From Oscillospiraceae bacterium (GTDB lineage: Bacteria; Bacillota_A; Clostridia; Oscillospirales; Oscillospiraceae): DNA of 64,000 nucleotides. The stretch lies in the NCBI GenBank assembly GCA_015068055.1, contig SVLG01000002.1, positions 8,354-72,353 of the forward strand. The letters are read 5' to 3'. Made by a program: the position numbers and the translations under genes. This document shows positions 25,627-34,113 of this stretch, one piece after another. Every line of letters starts with the position of its first letter. Position 1 is the stretch's first letter. The notes under the pieces were generated by a model that did not search any database, was not told the DNA's origin, and saw only the letters and a list, made by a program, of their open reading frames with translations.

Positions 25627-27366
25627 TTGATTCGTAAACTTGTTCCCTTCATTCGTGAGTTCAGGCGCGAGGCCATTATGAGCCCCACGCTGATACTGCT
25701 GGAAAGTCTCTGTGAGCTGATGATGCCTCTTTTAATGTCTGCCATCATCGACCAGGGACTCAACGGCGACGGAGGAGTCCGGATAATTTTCATCAGCGGC
25801 TTGCTTTTGATCGCGCTCTCCTCCGTATCCATGTACTGCGGCGTCGGTGCCGCCCGGGCAGCTTCCCGGGCCAGTCAGGGTTTTGGCCGTAACCTCCGGG
25901 CGGCTATGTTCGGCAAAATACAGAGCTTCTCCTTTGCGGACATTGACCGCTTTTCCTCTGCCTCTCTGATCACCCGCCTCACCAACGACGTTACCGCCCT
26001 GCAGAACACTGTAAATATGAGTCTGCGTATGCTGGTACGGGCACCGGTTCAGATGATTTCCGCCCTTGTCGTCTGTCTGGCACTGAACGCCCGTCTGACG
26101 CTGGTACTGCTCTTTGCGATCCCGCTGATGTGTCTCATCATTGCCGTGCTGATGAAAAGCACCAAGCGTCTCTTTGAGATCTTTCAGACAAAGATTGACG
26201 CGCTTAATAATTCCGTACAGGAAAACCTCATTGGCGTCCGCGTGGTGAAAGCCTTTGTCCGTGATAACTATGAGCGGCAAAAGTTTGCCAAAGCCAACGA
26301 CGAACTGCGGGATGCCGGACTGAATGCAGTGACCCACATGGTCAGCATATTCCCGGTGATGATGATCTGCCTCCACGGCGCCACGCTTCTCATTCTCTGG
26401 TTTGGCGGCCGCCATGTGGCGGAGGGGCGCATGCTCACCGGTGAACTGTATTCCTTCTACTCCTACATTGCGCAGGTGCTTATGAGCGTTTTGATGGTTG
26501 CCTTTACTCTGCTGCAGGTAACCCGGGCCACGGCCTGTGCCACTCGTATTCTGGAAGTTCTGGATTGCGAGGCGGATATCCGCGACGGCAGCGCGGAGAC
26601 ACTGCCGCAAAAGCGCGGCAGCGTAAGCTTCCGGAGAGTGGACTTCCGCTACCAGAGCAGAGGCAGCGGTGACAACGTGCTGCAGGGCATTGATCTGGAC
26701 ATTGCCCCCGGTGAGTTTGTGGCCATCGTGGGCGCCACGGGTGTGGGCAAGTCCAGTCTTGTGAATCTGATTCCCCGCTTCTACGACGTCACCGGCGGGC
26801 AGGTGCTGGTCGACGGCATGGATGTTCGGGACTATCCGGTACAGGCACTTCGTGAACGCATCGGCATGGTGCTGCAGAAAAACGTTCTCTTCTCCGGCAC
26901 CATTCGGGAAAACCTTCTCTGGGGTGACAGAAACGCCACCGAGGAAGAGATGATAGAGGCCGCCAAAAGCGCACAGGCCCATGATTTTATTATGTCTTTT
27001 CCTGAGGGCTATGACAGCTTTCTGGAGCAGGGCGGCGTAAACGTATCCGGCGGCCAGAAGCAGCGACTCTGTATTGCCCGCGCCATGCTCCGGAAACCCT
27101 CCATTCTCATTCTGGATGACTCCACCAGCGCCGTAGACACCGTTACCGAAGCGGCCATCCGTCGCAGCTTTAAAGAGAATCTCAACGGCACCACCGTAAT
27201 CATCATTGCCCAGCGTATCAGTTCTGTCCGCTACGCCGACAAGATCGTAGTGCTGGACGATGACCACATTGAGTCCGTGGGCACGCACGATGAGCTTATG
27301 GAGAAAAGTCCCATATACCGGGAGATCTACCAGTCCCAGCAGGAAGGGGTGATCGCCAATGGCTGA
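25627..27366 (+). CDS. Heterodimeric ABC exporter, subunit with degenerate ATP site
   Basis: Half-transporter with six TM helices (residues 1-320) fused to a nucleotide-binding domain, 579 residues. Walker A GATGVGKSS is near residue 368, the signature VSGGQ near 473. Walker B ends LILDDST: the catalytic glutamate is aspartate. The H-loop reads AQRIS, with Gln for His. This is the degenerate half of a BmrCD/TM287-288-type heterodimer; the partner is the next gene, overlapping by 8 bases. The start is TTG with AAAGGAGG at ideal spacing. Substrates of such pumps are drugs, lipids or peptides; the substrate here is unknown. Confidence 0.92.
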   Translation: MIRKLVPFIREFRREAIMSPTLILLESLCELMMPLLMSAIIDQGLNGDGGVRIIFISGLLLIALSSVSMYCGVGAARAASRASQGFGRNLRAAMFGKIQSFSFADIDRFSSASLITRLTNDVTALQNTVNMSLRMLVRAPVQMISALVVCLALNARLTLVLLFAIPLMCLIIAVLMKSTKRLFEIFQTKIDALNNSVQENLIGVRVVKAFVRDNYERQKFAKANDELRDAGLNAVTHMVSIFPVMMICLHGATLLILWFGGRHVAEGRMLTGELYSFYSYIAQVLMSVLMVAFTLLQVTRATACATRILEVLDCEADIRDGSAETLPQKRGSVSFRRVDFRYQSRGSGDNVLQGIDLDIAPGEFVAIVGATGVGKSSLVNLIPRFYDVTGGQVLVDGMDVRDYPVQALRERIGMVLQKNVLFSGTIRENLLWGDRNATEEEMIEAAKSAQAHDFIMSFPEGYDSFLEQGGVNVSGGQKQRLCIARAMLRKPSILILDDSTSAVDTVTEAAIRRSFKENLNGTTVIIIAQRISSVRYADKIVVLDDDHIESVGTHDELMEKSPIYREIYQSQQEGVIANG

Positions 27367-29269
27367 GCGGAAAAAATACACGGTACAGCCCGGCGCTGAC
27401 ACCAAGGGCGGCGGAGGTCACGGTTCCCGCGGCGGCTTCCAGAAGCCAAAGGACGCAAAGAAGACCTTCCTGCGGCTGATCCGCTATGTGACGGGCAACA
27501 AGCTGATGCTGCTGCTGGTCTTCGCCTGCGTGGCTGTCAGCGCCGTAGGCAACGTGTTGGGCATCTATCTGATCCGGCCCATTCTCAACACCCTCATTGA
27601 ACGGGGTATTCCCATGAATGAGCGTCTGGCAAGACTGGGTACAACCCTTCTTCTGATGGCTCTTATCTATCTTCTGTCGGCTGTCTGTCAATATCTGCAG
27701 ATGGTCACCATGGCCCGGCTTGCACACCGGGGTGTCAACCGCCTGCGCGGCCAGCTCTTTGACAAGCTGCAGGAGCTTCCGCTGAGCTTCTTCGACGCCA
27801 ACACCCACGGCGAACTTATGAGCCGCTTTTCCAACGATGCAGACAATGTGCAGATGTGCATGGAGCAGAGCTTTGTGAGTCTTGTATCCAGCGTCATCAC
27901 CTTTGTCGGTATCGTGGTCATGATGCTCTACACCTGCGCACCTCTTTTCCCCATTACCATCGGCATTCTCGCGGCCACCATGCTCGTAGTCATGCGCCGG
28001 GGCAGGAAAAGCCGCGATCTCTTCAGGGCCCAGCAGAGCGCTCTGGGCCAGATGAACGGCAACATACAGGAGATGATCGAAGGTCTGAAGGTGGTCAAGG
28101 CCTTTACTCACGAGGACGAGGCCCAGAAGGAGTTTCAGGAACTGAACGAGAACTATTTCTCGGCTGCCAGTGAGGCCAATTTCTATGCCATGTCCCTGAT
28201 GCCCATCTCCGCCAACATCTCCAACATCGGTTATGGCGTTACCGCTATGTTCGGCGGTCTCCTCAGCTATTTCGTCGGTTATGATATCGGCGGCCTCGCC
28301 GCCTTCCTGCAATACAGCCGCCAGATCAGCATGCCCGTAAACCAGATCTCCCAGCAGATCAATACGGTCCTCTCCGCGCTGGCCGGTGCCGAACGCATTT
28401 TCCAGATCATGGATATGACACCGGAGGTGGACGATGGCAAGGTGCGTCTGGTCAACGTGGACGATGAACTGCACGAATGCAGTACACGCAGCGGACGCTG
28501 GGCCTGGAAGAAGCCGGGCGGTGAGCTGGTCGAAGTTAAGGGCGATGTTCGCCTTCACAGCGTGGACTTCGCCTATGTACCGGAAAAGCCCGTTCTGACC
28601 AATGTCTCCCTCTACGCAAAACCCGGCCAGAAGATCGCCTTTGTTGGCTCCACCGGCGCGGGTAAAACCACCATTGCGAACCTGATCAACCGTTTCTATG
28701 AGATCAACGCCGGCAGCATCACCTACGATGGCATTGATGTCCGGGATATCCGTAAAGACGACCTTCGTTCTTCCGTGGCCATCGTGCTTCAGGATACCCA
28801 TCTCTTTACCGGCACAGTCATGGAGAATATCCGTTACGGACGTCTGGACGCCACAGACGCTGAATGCATCGCCGCAGCCAAACTGGCCAATGCCCACAGC
28901 TTTATCCGCCGCCTGCCCGACGGCTACAACACCATGGTTACCGGGGACGGCTCCAACCTTTCCCAGGGGCAGCGGCAGCTGCTGGCCATCGCCCGTGCTG
29001 CTGTGGCAGACCCGCCGGTACTGGTGCTGGACGAAGCTACCAGTTCCATTGACACCCGAACCGAGCGGCTGATTGAGAGAGGCCTGGACTCCCTCATGAA
29101 GAACCGTACTGTTTTTGTCATAGCTCACCGTCTCTCCACCGTGCGCAACTCCAACTGCATTGTTGTCATTGAAAAGGGCGAGATTGTGGAGAAGGGCGAT
29201 CACGACGAACTCCTGGCCCTTAAAGGCCGTTACCACCGTCTCTATACCGGCCAGACGAAGCTGGATTAA
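27359..29269 (+). CDS. Heterodimeric ABC exporter, catalytically competent subunit
   Basis: The partner half-transporter, 636 residues, with a longer Gly/Lys-rich cytoplasmic N-terminus before the TM domain. Walker A STGAGKTT is near residue 431, Walker B VLVLDEATSSID keeps the glutamate, and the H-loop VIAHRLS keeps the histidine. The signature is altered to LSQGQ (near 533), as expected for the subunit whose signature faces the degenerate site. An insertion of about 35 residues lies between the TM domain and the nucleotide-binding domain. Coupled to the previous gene. Confidence 0.92.
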   Translation: MAERKKYTVQPGADTKGGGGHGSRGGFQKPKDAKKTFLRLIRYVTGNKLMLLLVFACVAVSAVGNVLGIYLIRPILNTLIERGIPMNERLARLGTTLLLMALIYLLSAVCQYLQMVTMARLAHRGVNRLRGQLFDKLQELPLSFFDANTHGELMSRFSNDADNVQMCMEQSFVSLVSSVITFVGIVVMMLYTCAPLFPITIGILAATMLVVMRRGRKSRDLFRAQQSALGQMNGNIQEMIEGLKVVKAFTHEDEAQKEFQELNENYFSAASEANFYAMSLMPISANISNIGYGVTAMFGGLLSYFVGYDIGGLAAFLQYSRQISMPVNQISQQINTVLSALAGAERIFQIMDMTPEVDDGKVRLVNVDDELHECSTRSGRWAWKKPGGELVEVKGDVRLHSVDFAYVPEKPVLTNVSLYAKPGQKIAFVGSTGAGKTTIANLINRFYEINAGSITYDGIDVRDIRKDDLRSSVAIVLQDTHLFTGTVMENIRYGRLDATDAECIAAAKLANAHSFIRRLPDGYNTMVTGDGSNLSQGQRQLLAIARAAVADPPVLVLDEATSSIDTRTERLIERGLDSLMKNRTVFVIAHRLSTVRNSNCIVVIEKGEIVEKGDHDELLALKGRYHRLYTGQTKLD

Positions 29270-29281
29270 GGAGGAGCAAAC

Positions 29282-29851
29282 ATGGAACGTATACTGGTTG
29301 TCCCCACGGAAAAAATTCTTCCCTATGTGGGTGAAAAGGGGCTGTTCACCGGCCACGAGGAAGAACTCTATGCGCTGGTGGAAGCGGAACACAGCTTTAT
29401 GCCCCGGCCCGAGGCGGAGCAGGATCCCAGTCACAAACAGATCATCCCCTATATCATTCTCACCCGTGGCGACGAAGTCTTTGCCACCCGACGCAGCAGC
29501 AAGGGCGGCGAAGCGCGCCTCCATGGCCGCATTGCTCTGGGACTCGGCGGACACATCAACACCGATGACGATGACAGCCCCGGCATTTTCCACCGCGGAC
29601 TCCTTCGCGAGTTGGGTGAGGAAGCCGAGTACACCGCCGTAGGTGAGCTCACCCCCAGAGGGGTCATCAATGATGACACCACCGACGTGGGCAAGGTGCA
29701 TCTGGGATTTCTTTTCACGCTGGAAGTCAGCGACGCTGCCGTGAAGGAAACGGAGAAGCTGGAGGGTCTCTGGATCGCGCGCAACGACCTTCCCGCCTAT
29801 ATGGATCGGATGGAAGGCTGGTCGGAAATCTCTATGCAGATACTCTATTGA
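29282..29851 (+). CDS. NUDIX-type phosphohydrolase
   Basis: A 189-residue cytoplasmic protein. A NUDIX-like box is seen near residues 89-118 as GLGGHIN followed by LLRELGEEAEY, close to the REUXEEXGU consensus but with Glu in place of the last glycine. The N-terminal 60 residues (ILVVPTEKILPYVGEKG) match a subgroup annotated as phosphoesterases. It lies 12 bases after the ABC exporter genes and probably shares their transcript. The substrate is unknown. Confidence 0.75.
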   Translation: MERILVVPTEKILPYVGEKGLFTGHEEELYALVEAEHSFMPRPEAEQDPSHKQIIPYIILTRGDEVFATRRSSKGGEARLHGRIALGLGGHINTDDDDSPGIFHRGLLRELGEEAEYTAVGELTPRGVINDDTTDVGKVHLGFLFTLEVSDAAVKETEKLEGLWIARNDLPAYMDRMEGWSEISMQILY

Positions 29852-29876
29852 ACTTCTTTGGAATAGCTGATATAAT
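29848..29876 (+). promoter_or_regulatory. Sigma-A promoter of the secreted protein gene
   Basis: TTGAAC and a perfect TATAAT are spaced by 17 bases. The -35 overlaps the stop codon of the NUDIX gene. Confidence 0.7.
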
Positions 29877-29906
29877 ACCCATAGCAAATAGAATGGAGGT
29901 TTTTCC

Positions 29907-31082
29907 ATGAAGCTGTATAAGACCATCCGCAGCATGTTCCTTTTTTTGATAGCTGCGGTCATTCTCTGCGTTATCCCCGTATGCGCTGCCGATGAAACGG
30001 TTCAGGCCGATTACGACCTGAATGTAAGCGCCCTTCCCGCCGAACAGGGCGATATTCTCACCATCCGCGCCGACGATGCAGAATATGTTTACGCCGTCTC
30101 CAATAAGTTGATCCGCGGCCTGGATGTCAGCGATACCCGCTCCTATGCCGGAGATTTTTCCGCAGTAGCAGGCGTTGAGAAAATGATGCTTACTTTCAGC
30201 GACCCTGCCTGCGAAGGCATTCGCGCGGATGGCAACTGGAAGGAAGTCCTTGATGCTGACGATGCCGTTGTCATCTTCAACGGCGAGGAACAGGACTTCA
30301 GCGGCGATGAGCTTGTGCTGGAATGCACATTGGGCAAACTTGTCGTGAATAAAGATGGTACCATCCGCTTTACCGCCGATGCTGACGCCCGTCTGATTAC
30401 CATTTCTCAGCGCATAGGAGACAGCGCCTGCAGTGTGAGTCTGCAGCGCCGCAGCCGCCCGCTGCCCAAAGACAGCACGGTAGAAATTGTGCTGAAGGAA
30501 AGCAAAATGGACGACAGCTGGACTTATGTTCCGCTGCCCGCTGACATGGCCGCCGACCCCGACAGCCTCAGCTGGAACTATTATGTGCAGTACAGCGTTG
30601 CCAATGGCAATCTTTTCTGTCGCCAGGTGAAGCCTTTCCCGCTTCAGGCTAATCCCCCGGTTGGAGCCCTGAAAAACACGTTCACCCTTGTACAAAAGGG
30701 AACGCTTACCGCCAGCGGAGACTGGGGTTATGATGTTCGCAACGGCAAAAAGCTTGTCCGCTTCAATGGCGCCGGTCATGCCTACGGCACTCCGGATACC
30801 GTGACCGACGGCATCTTCGCTCTGCACCTTGACCGCTGGTACTATACCGCGGACGACAGCGGTGCCGGGGCTTTCCAGTTTACCAGCCAGCAGCGCGGTC
30901 AGGAACTCACGGTCGCCGTTGGACGCGGCGAAACGCCCGGGGCTGTTGAGCCCGGCGGCGAAACCCTCGCCATTGAAAGCAATGGGCAAACCTTCACCCA
31001 TACCATGCAGCGCCTCAGCAGCGCCGAGGGCCGTAAGCCTCTGACAAGCAAGCTTACCACATATCTCTATATTATTCCCTGA
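29907..31082 (+). CDS. Secreted protein of unknown function
   Basis: A 391-residue protein with a clear signal peptide (MFLFLIAAVILCVIPVCA, cleavage near residue 27). The mature part is acidic and beta-strand-like, without cysteines forming an obvious motif and without a membrane anchor or sorting signal. I do not recognise a domain. It has its own consensus promoter, GGAGG ribosome binding site and strong terminator, so it is a self-contained gene. A role outside the membrane is all that can be supported. Confidence 0.7.
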   Translation: MKLYKTIRSMFLFLIAAVILCVIPVCAADETVQADYDLNVSALPAEQGDILTIRADDAEYVYAVSNKLIRGLDVSDTRSYAGDFSAVAGVEKMMLTFSDPACEGIRADGNWKEVLDADDAVVIFNGEEQDFSGDELVLECTLGKLVVNKDGTIRFTADADARLITISQRIGDSACSVSLQRRSRPLPKDSTVEIVLKESKMDDSWTYVPLPADMAADPDSLSWNYYVQYSVANGNLFCRQVKPFPLQANPPVGALKNTFTLVQKGTLTASGDWGYDVRNGKKLVRFNGAGHAYGTPDTVTDGIFALHLDRWYYTADDSGAGAFQFTSQQRGQELTVAVGRGETPGAVEPGGETLAIESNGQTFTHTMQRLSSAEGRKPLTSKLTTYLYIIP

Positions 31083-31084
31083 AT

Positions 31085-31120
31085 GAAGGAAGCCCGGAGT
31101 CAATGCTCCGGGCTTCCTTC
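31085..31120. terminator. Bidirectional terminator
   Basis: A perfect 15-bp stem (GAAGGAAGCCCGGAG with its complement, 6-base loop) lies between the secreted protein gene and feoA. The feoA stop codon falls inside the loop side of the hairpin. Confidence 0.8.
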
Positions 31121-31345
31121 TATATCAACAAGGATCTGCTCAGCGTCGGACCTTCGCAGGGCTATCATGCTGCCATGAATCCCGTAGGCGCTAATTCCAC
31201 CGCCCCAGCCGCAAAACCGCACAGCCACCTCCGCCCCCGGCAGGAATCCAAGATCCAAAAGGCGCCGACGCATGGGCCCATGCAGCGTAAGCACGGCAAC
31301 ACGAGCGGACGATCCCGGCTTAAGTTCCATAAGTTTACATCGCAT
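31100..31345 (-). CDS. feoA: FeoA family protein
   Basis: An 81-residue SH3-like protein that supports ferrous iron uptake by FeoB. It has the family pattern MELKPGSSARVAVL, RRRLLDLGFLPGAEVAV and a C-terminal MIALRRSDAEQILV. AGGTGG precedes the ATG. No feoB lies next to it; the only FeoB-like gene in the window is about 17 kb away. It follows two small membrane protein genes on the same strand, separated by a hairpin. Confidence 0.85.
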   Translation of the reverse strand: MRCKLMELKPGSSARVAVLTLHGPMRRRLLDLGFLPGAEVAVRFCGWGGGISAYGIHGSMIALRRSDAEQILVDIEGSPEH

Positions 31346-31380
31346 AGAAATGACCACCTTGCAGTCCATCCTATGCAGAA

Positions 31381-31405
31381 GGAGGGATCGTTGTTCGATC
31401 CCTCC
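31381..31405 (-). terminator. Hairpin between the small membrane protein and feoA
   Basis: A perfect 10-bp stem (GGAGGGATCG with its complement, loop TTGTT in the plus sense) lies between the two genes. The U tail is weak, so it may attenuate rather than stop transcription. Confidence 0.55.
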
Positions 31406-31415
31406 CGTTACATAT

Positions 31416-31610
31416 TTACGCACCAAAGATGAAGTTGACAACAGCCACCAGCTGCTCACGGCTGAAAAACTTGGTCATGTCCGCAATGTCCGTAGTGGCC
31501 AGCAAACGTCCGGCGCTGCCGCCTGTCATCAGCGCCACACCTACAAGGGCCAATCCCAGAACCAGCAGAATACCGCAGATAATCAGAATAACATGCCACA
31601 CCTTACTCAT
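31416..31610 (-). CDS. Small single-span membrane protein
   Basis: A 64-residue protein with one long hydrophobic helix (VILIICGILLVLGLALVGVAL) and a short polar tail. GGAGGCG precedes the ATG at good spacing. It overlaps the upstream HAAS-type gene by 8 bases and so is probably co-translated with it. Function unknown. Confidence 0.65.
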   Translation of the reverse strand: MSKVWHVILIICGILLVLGLALVGVALMTGGSAGRLLATTDIADMTKFFSREQLVAVVNFIFGA

Positions 31611-32403
31611 CGTCAGCGCCTCCTTTCCGCAAAACCCTGCCATAAACGCCGGAAATCAGGCGGATCGTCAGTCGGATCCCCTCCACAAGCAGCCAAAGGC
31701 CCAGCCAGATAAAAAAGATAGCGAGAGCCAGGGCTACCACCGCCAGACCACAGACCAGAATGACATCGGGCAGGAAGCTCATGGAATTGAACGCATACAG
31801 TCCAAGATACACAGAAGCCGCAGCAAGTCCCAAACCGGGCAGAAGACCAAATGCAGCAAGAAGCACCGTAAGCACCACACCCACCAGGGCCGTGGCAATC
31901 AGGATGGGCGTCAGGGCCACGGCGCCGATCACCCGACCGGTACCGGGAGCCTCGCTGCCCTCGTCCGCTTCCTCCTGCTCGTCTAAAGCCTCCTCGACGT
32001 ACTCCTCGTCCGCTTCAGCCGCGTAAGCTTCTTCTTCCGTCGGCTCCTCCGGCTGTATAATCAGTTCTTCCCGTGCATCCTCTGCCAGCAGCGCTTCCAT
32101 TACCTGCGCCGCCTGTGCCTCCACAGTGCTCCCGGCTTCCACTGCTTCGTCTGCCACAGCCTCCACAGGAACGGAAACCTCTTCCGCATACTCCTCATCG
32201 GCGATGCCGGGGAGCCCGGCCTCTTCCCGCTCACGGTACTCCTTTTCAACCATAAGTACCTGCCGTACCGGGGAGCCAAGCTCACGGATAAGGGCTGCCT
32301 CACCCTCACGCCCGGCCGCGTCAAAGCTGCGCTCGTAGCGGCGCATGACCTTCAGCCGGTCCTCCGCATCCATAAAAGAGAGCAGAGCCTTCATCTCTGC
32401 CAT
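31603..32403 (-). CDS. HAAS/DUF1700-like membrane protein
   Basis: About 266 residues. The N-terminal 60 residues (LLSFMDAEDRLKVMRRYERSF) look like the HAAS helical domain. Residues about 65-160 are strikingly acidic, and the C-terminal 110 residues contain three to four TM helices. HAAS proteins often act with PadR regulators to control envelope functions; no PadR gene is next to it. The start is uncertain. GGGAGG lies 7 bases ahead of an in-frame ATA, overlaps an in-frame GTG (32430), and is about 22 bases before the ATG used here. Confidence 0.6.
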   Translation of the reverse strand: MAEMKALLSFMDAEDRLKVMRRYERSFDAAGREGEAALIRELGSPVRQVLMVEKEYREREEAGLPGIADEEYAEEVSVPVEAVADEAVEAGSTVEAQAAQVMEALLAEDAREELIIQPEEPTEEEAYAAEADEEYVEEALDEQEEADEGSEAPGTGRVIGAVALTPILIATALVGVVLTVLLAAFGLLPGLGLAAASVYLGLYAFNSMSFLPDVILVCGLAVVALALAIFFIWLGLWLLVEGIRLTIRLISGVYGRVLRKGGADDE

Positions 32404-32463
32404 ATACTTTACCCGATCTATGGGGAACACCTCCCAAAATACTGTAACTTTTTGTTATCAATC

Positions 32464-32491
32464 ATTATACTATTTCATCGGACTTTGTCAA
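32464..32491 (-). promoter_or_regulatory. Sigma-A promoter of the HAAS-type operon
   Basis: Consensus TTGACA (32491-32486) and TATAAT (32469-32464) with a 16-base spacer. It lies back to back with the proS promoter, 5 bases apart at the -35 boxes. Confidence 0.7.
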
Positions 32492-32496
32492 GATGC

Positions 32497-32525
32497 TTGA
32501 CAAGTAATATTTCTTTGTTTAAAAT
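32497..32525 (+). promoter_or_regulatory. Sigma-A promoter of proS
   Basis: Consensus TTGACA and TAAAAT with a 17-base spacer, about 60 bases before the proS start. No T-box is seen in the short leader. Confidence 0.75.
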
Positions 32526-32585
32526 ATTTTGGCTATCCGCGGCGGGGCAAGGGCCCTGACGTATTTGAAAAGGAGATTTCATATC

Positions 32586-34022
32586 ATGGCGAAAGAGAAA
32601 AAAGTAGAACAGATCACCGACATGGAGGTGGACTTTGCCCAGTGGTTCACCGATGTCTGCACCAAGGCTGAGCTGGTGGATTACTCCGGCGTAAAGGGCC
32701 TCTTCATCCTGCGCCCCTACGGCTACGCTCTGTGGGAAAACATCCAGAGCTTTCTGGATAAAGAATTCAAGGCTCTCGGCCACGAGAACGTGTCCATGCC
32801 CATGCTGATTCCCGAGTCCCTGCTGCAGAAGGAAAAGGATCACGTGGAGGGCTTTGCCCCCGAGTGCGCCTGGGTCACCCATGGCGGCAGCGAGGAGCTT
32901 CCCGAGCGTCTCTGTATCCGCCCCACCTCCGAGACGCTTTTCTGCGACCACTGGAGCCATGTGGTGCATTCCTGGCGTGATCTGCCCATGAAATACAACC
33001 AGTGGTGCAGCGTGCTGCGCTGGGAAAAGACCACCCGTCCCTTCCTGCGCGGCCGTGAGTTCCTCTGGCAGGAGGGCCACACCCTCCACGCCACCGAGGA
33101 GGAAGCCCGCGAGGAGACTCTGCAGATGCTGGAAGTCTACGCCCGCTGCTGCGAAGAGCTGCTGGCCATGCCCGTCATCCGCGGCAACAAGACCGACAAG
33201 GAAAAGTTCGCCGGTGCTGTCAACACCTATACCATCGAGTGCATGATGCACGACCACAAGGCTCTCCAGAGCGGCACCAGCCACTACTTTGGCGACGGCT
33301 TCACCCACGCCTTCAACATCGCCTTCTCCGATAAGAACAATCAGCTCAGCTATCCCCACCAGACCAGCTGGGGCATGTCCACCCGTGTCATCGGCGGTCT
33401 TATCATGACCCACGGCGACAATAACGGTCTCGTGCTGCCTCCCCGTGTGGCCCCTGTGCAGGTCATCGTTCTGCCCATCGCCCAGCACAAGCCCGGTGTT
33501 CTTGAGAAGGCCGAGGAGCTGGTGAACCGTCTGAAGTCTGCCGGCGTCCGCGTAAAGGGTGACTTCTCCGACAACTCCCCCGGCTGGAAGTTTGCCAACT
33601 GGGAGATGAAGGGTGTGCCTCTGCGCATCGAGATCGGTCCCAAGGACATCGAGAACGGTCAGTGCGTGGCCGTCCGCCGCGACAACCGCGAGAAGACCTT
33701 CCTCTCTCTGGACAATCTGGAGGAGACCATCCCCGCTCTGCTGGAGGAGGTTCAGAAGGGCATCTTCGCCAAGGCCAAGGAAAATCTCGACAGCCACTGC
33801 TTCCCTGCTTACTCTCTGGACGAGGCCAAAGCCATCCAGCAGGAAAAGGGCGGCTTCATCAAGACCATGTGGTGCGGTGACCTTGCCTGCGAAATGAAGA
33901 TGAAGGAAGAGGCCGGTATGACCAGCCGCTGCATCCCCTTCGAGCAGGAGAATCTGGGCGAAGTCTGCCCCATCTGCGGCAAACCCGCCAAGCATATGAT
34001 CTACTGGGGCGTCGCTTACTGA
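32586..34022 (+). CDS. proS: Prolyl-tRNA synthetase, archaeal/eukaryal type
   Basis: Class II synthetase that charges tRNA-Pro, 478 residues. The class II motifs are visible (motif 2 [28 protein letters not shown]; motif 3 [19 protein letters not shown]). The C-terminal domain unique to the archaeal/eukaryal type has four zinc-ligand cysteines (WCGDLAC, then CPICG) and ends in the conserved tyrosine (WGVAY). It lacks the bacterial-type editing insertion. AAAGGAG precedes the ATG; the frame is open upstream but without support. Confidence 0.95.
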   Translation: MAKEKKVEQITDMEVDFAQWFTDVCTKAELVDYSGVKGLFILRPYGYALWENIQSFLDKEFKALGHENVSMPMLIPESLLQKEKDHVEGFAPECAWVTHGGSEELPERLCIRPTSETLFCDHWSHVVHSWRDLPMKYNQWCSVLRWEKTTRPFLRGREFLWQEGHTLHATEEEAREETLQMLEVYARCCEELLAMPVIRGNKTDKEKFAGAVNTYTIECMMHDHKALQSGTSHYFGDGFTHAFNIAFSDKNNQLSYPHQTSWGMSTRVIGGLIMTHGDNNGLVLPPRVAPVQVIVLPIAQHKPGVLEKAEELVNRLKSAGVRVKGDFSDNSPGWKFANWEMKGVPLRIEIGPKDIENGQCVAVRRDNREKTFLSLDNLEETIPALLEEVQKGIFAKAKENLDSHCFPAYSLDEAKAIQQEKGGFIKTMWCGDLACEMKMKEEAGMTSRCIPFEQENLGEVCPICGKPAKHMIYWGVAY

Positions 34023-34033
34023 TGCCATACAAA

Positions 34034-34073
34034 AAAAGTTCCGGGAAAACAAAATTTTCCCGGAACTTTTTCC
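34034..34073 (+). terminator. Terminator after proS
   Basis: A perfect 16-bp stem (AAAAGTTCCGGGAAAA with its complement, 5-base loop) runs into a T-rich tail. Confidence 0.85.
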
Positions 34074-34113
34074 ATATGTACTGCGTCATAGAAAACAAAA
34101 GGAGGTTGAGCCC

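Noticed and set aside
27296..29962. An 888-codon open frame on the minus strand across the second ABC gene
   Set aside because: It is antisense to a gene with full ABC transporter motifs; long antisense frames arise from the codon bias here. It has no family motif or binding site.
32475..34052. A 525-codon frame antisense to proS
   Set aside because: proS has all class II motifs, promoter and terminator; the antisense frame has none.
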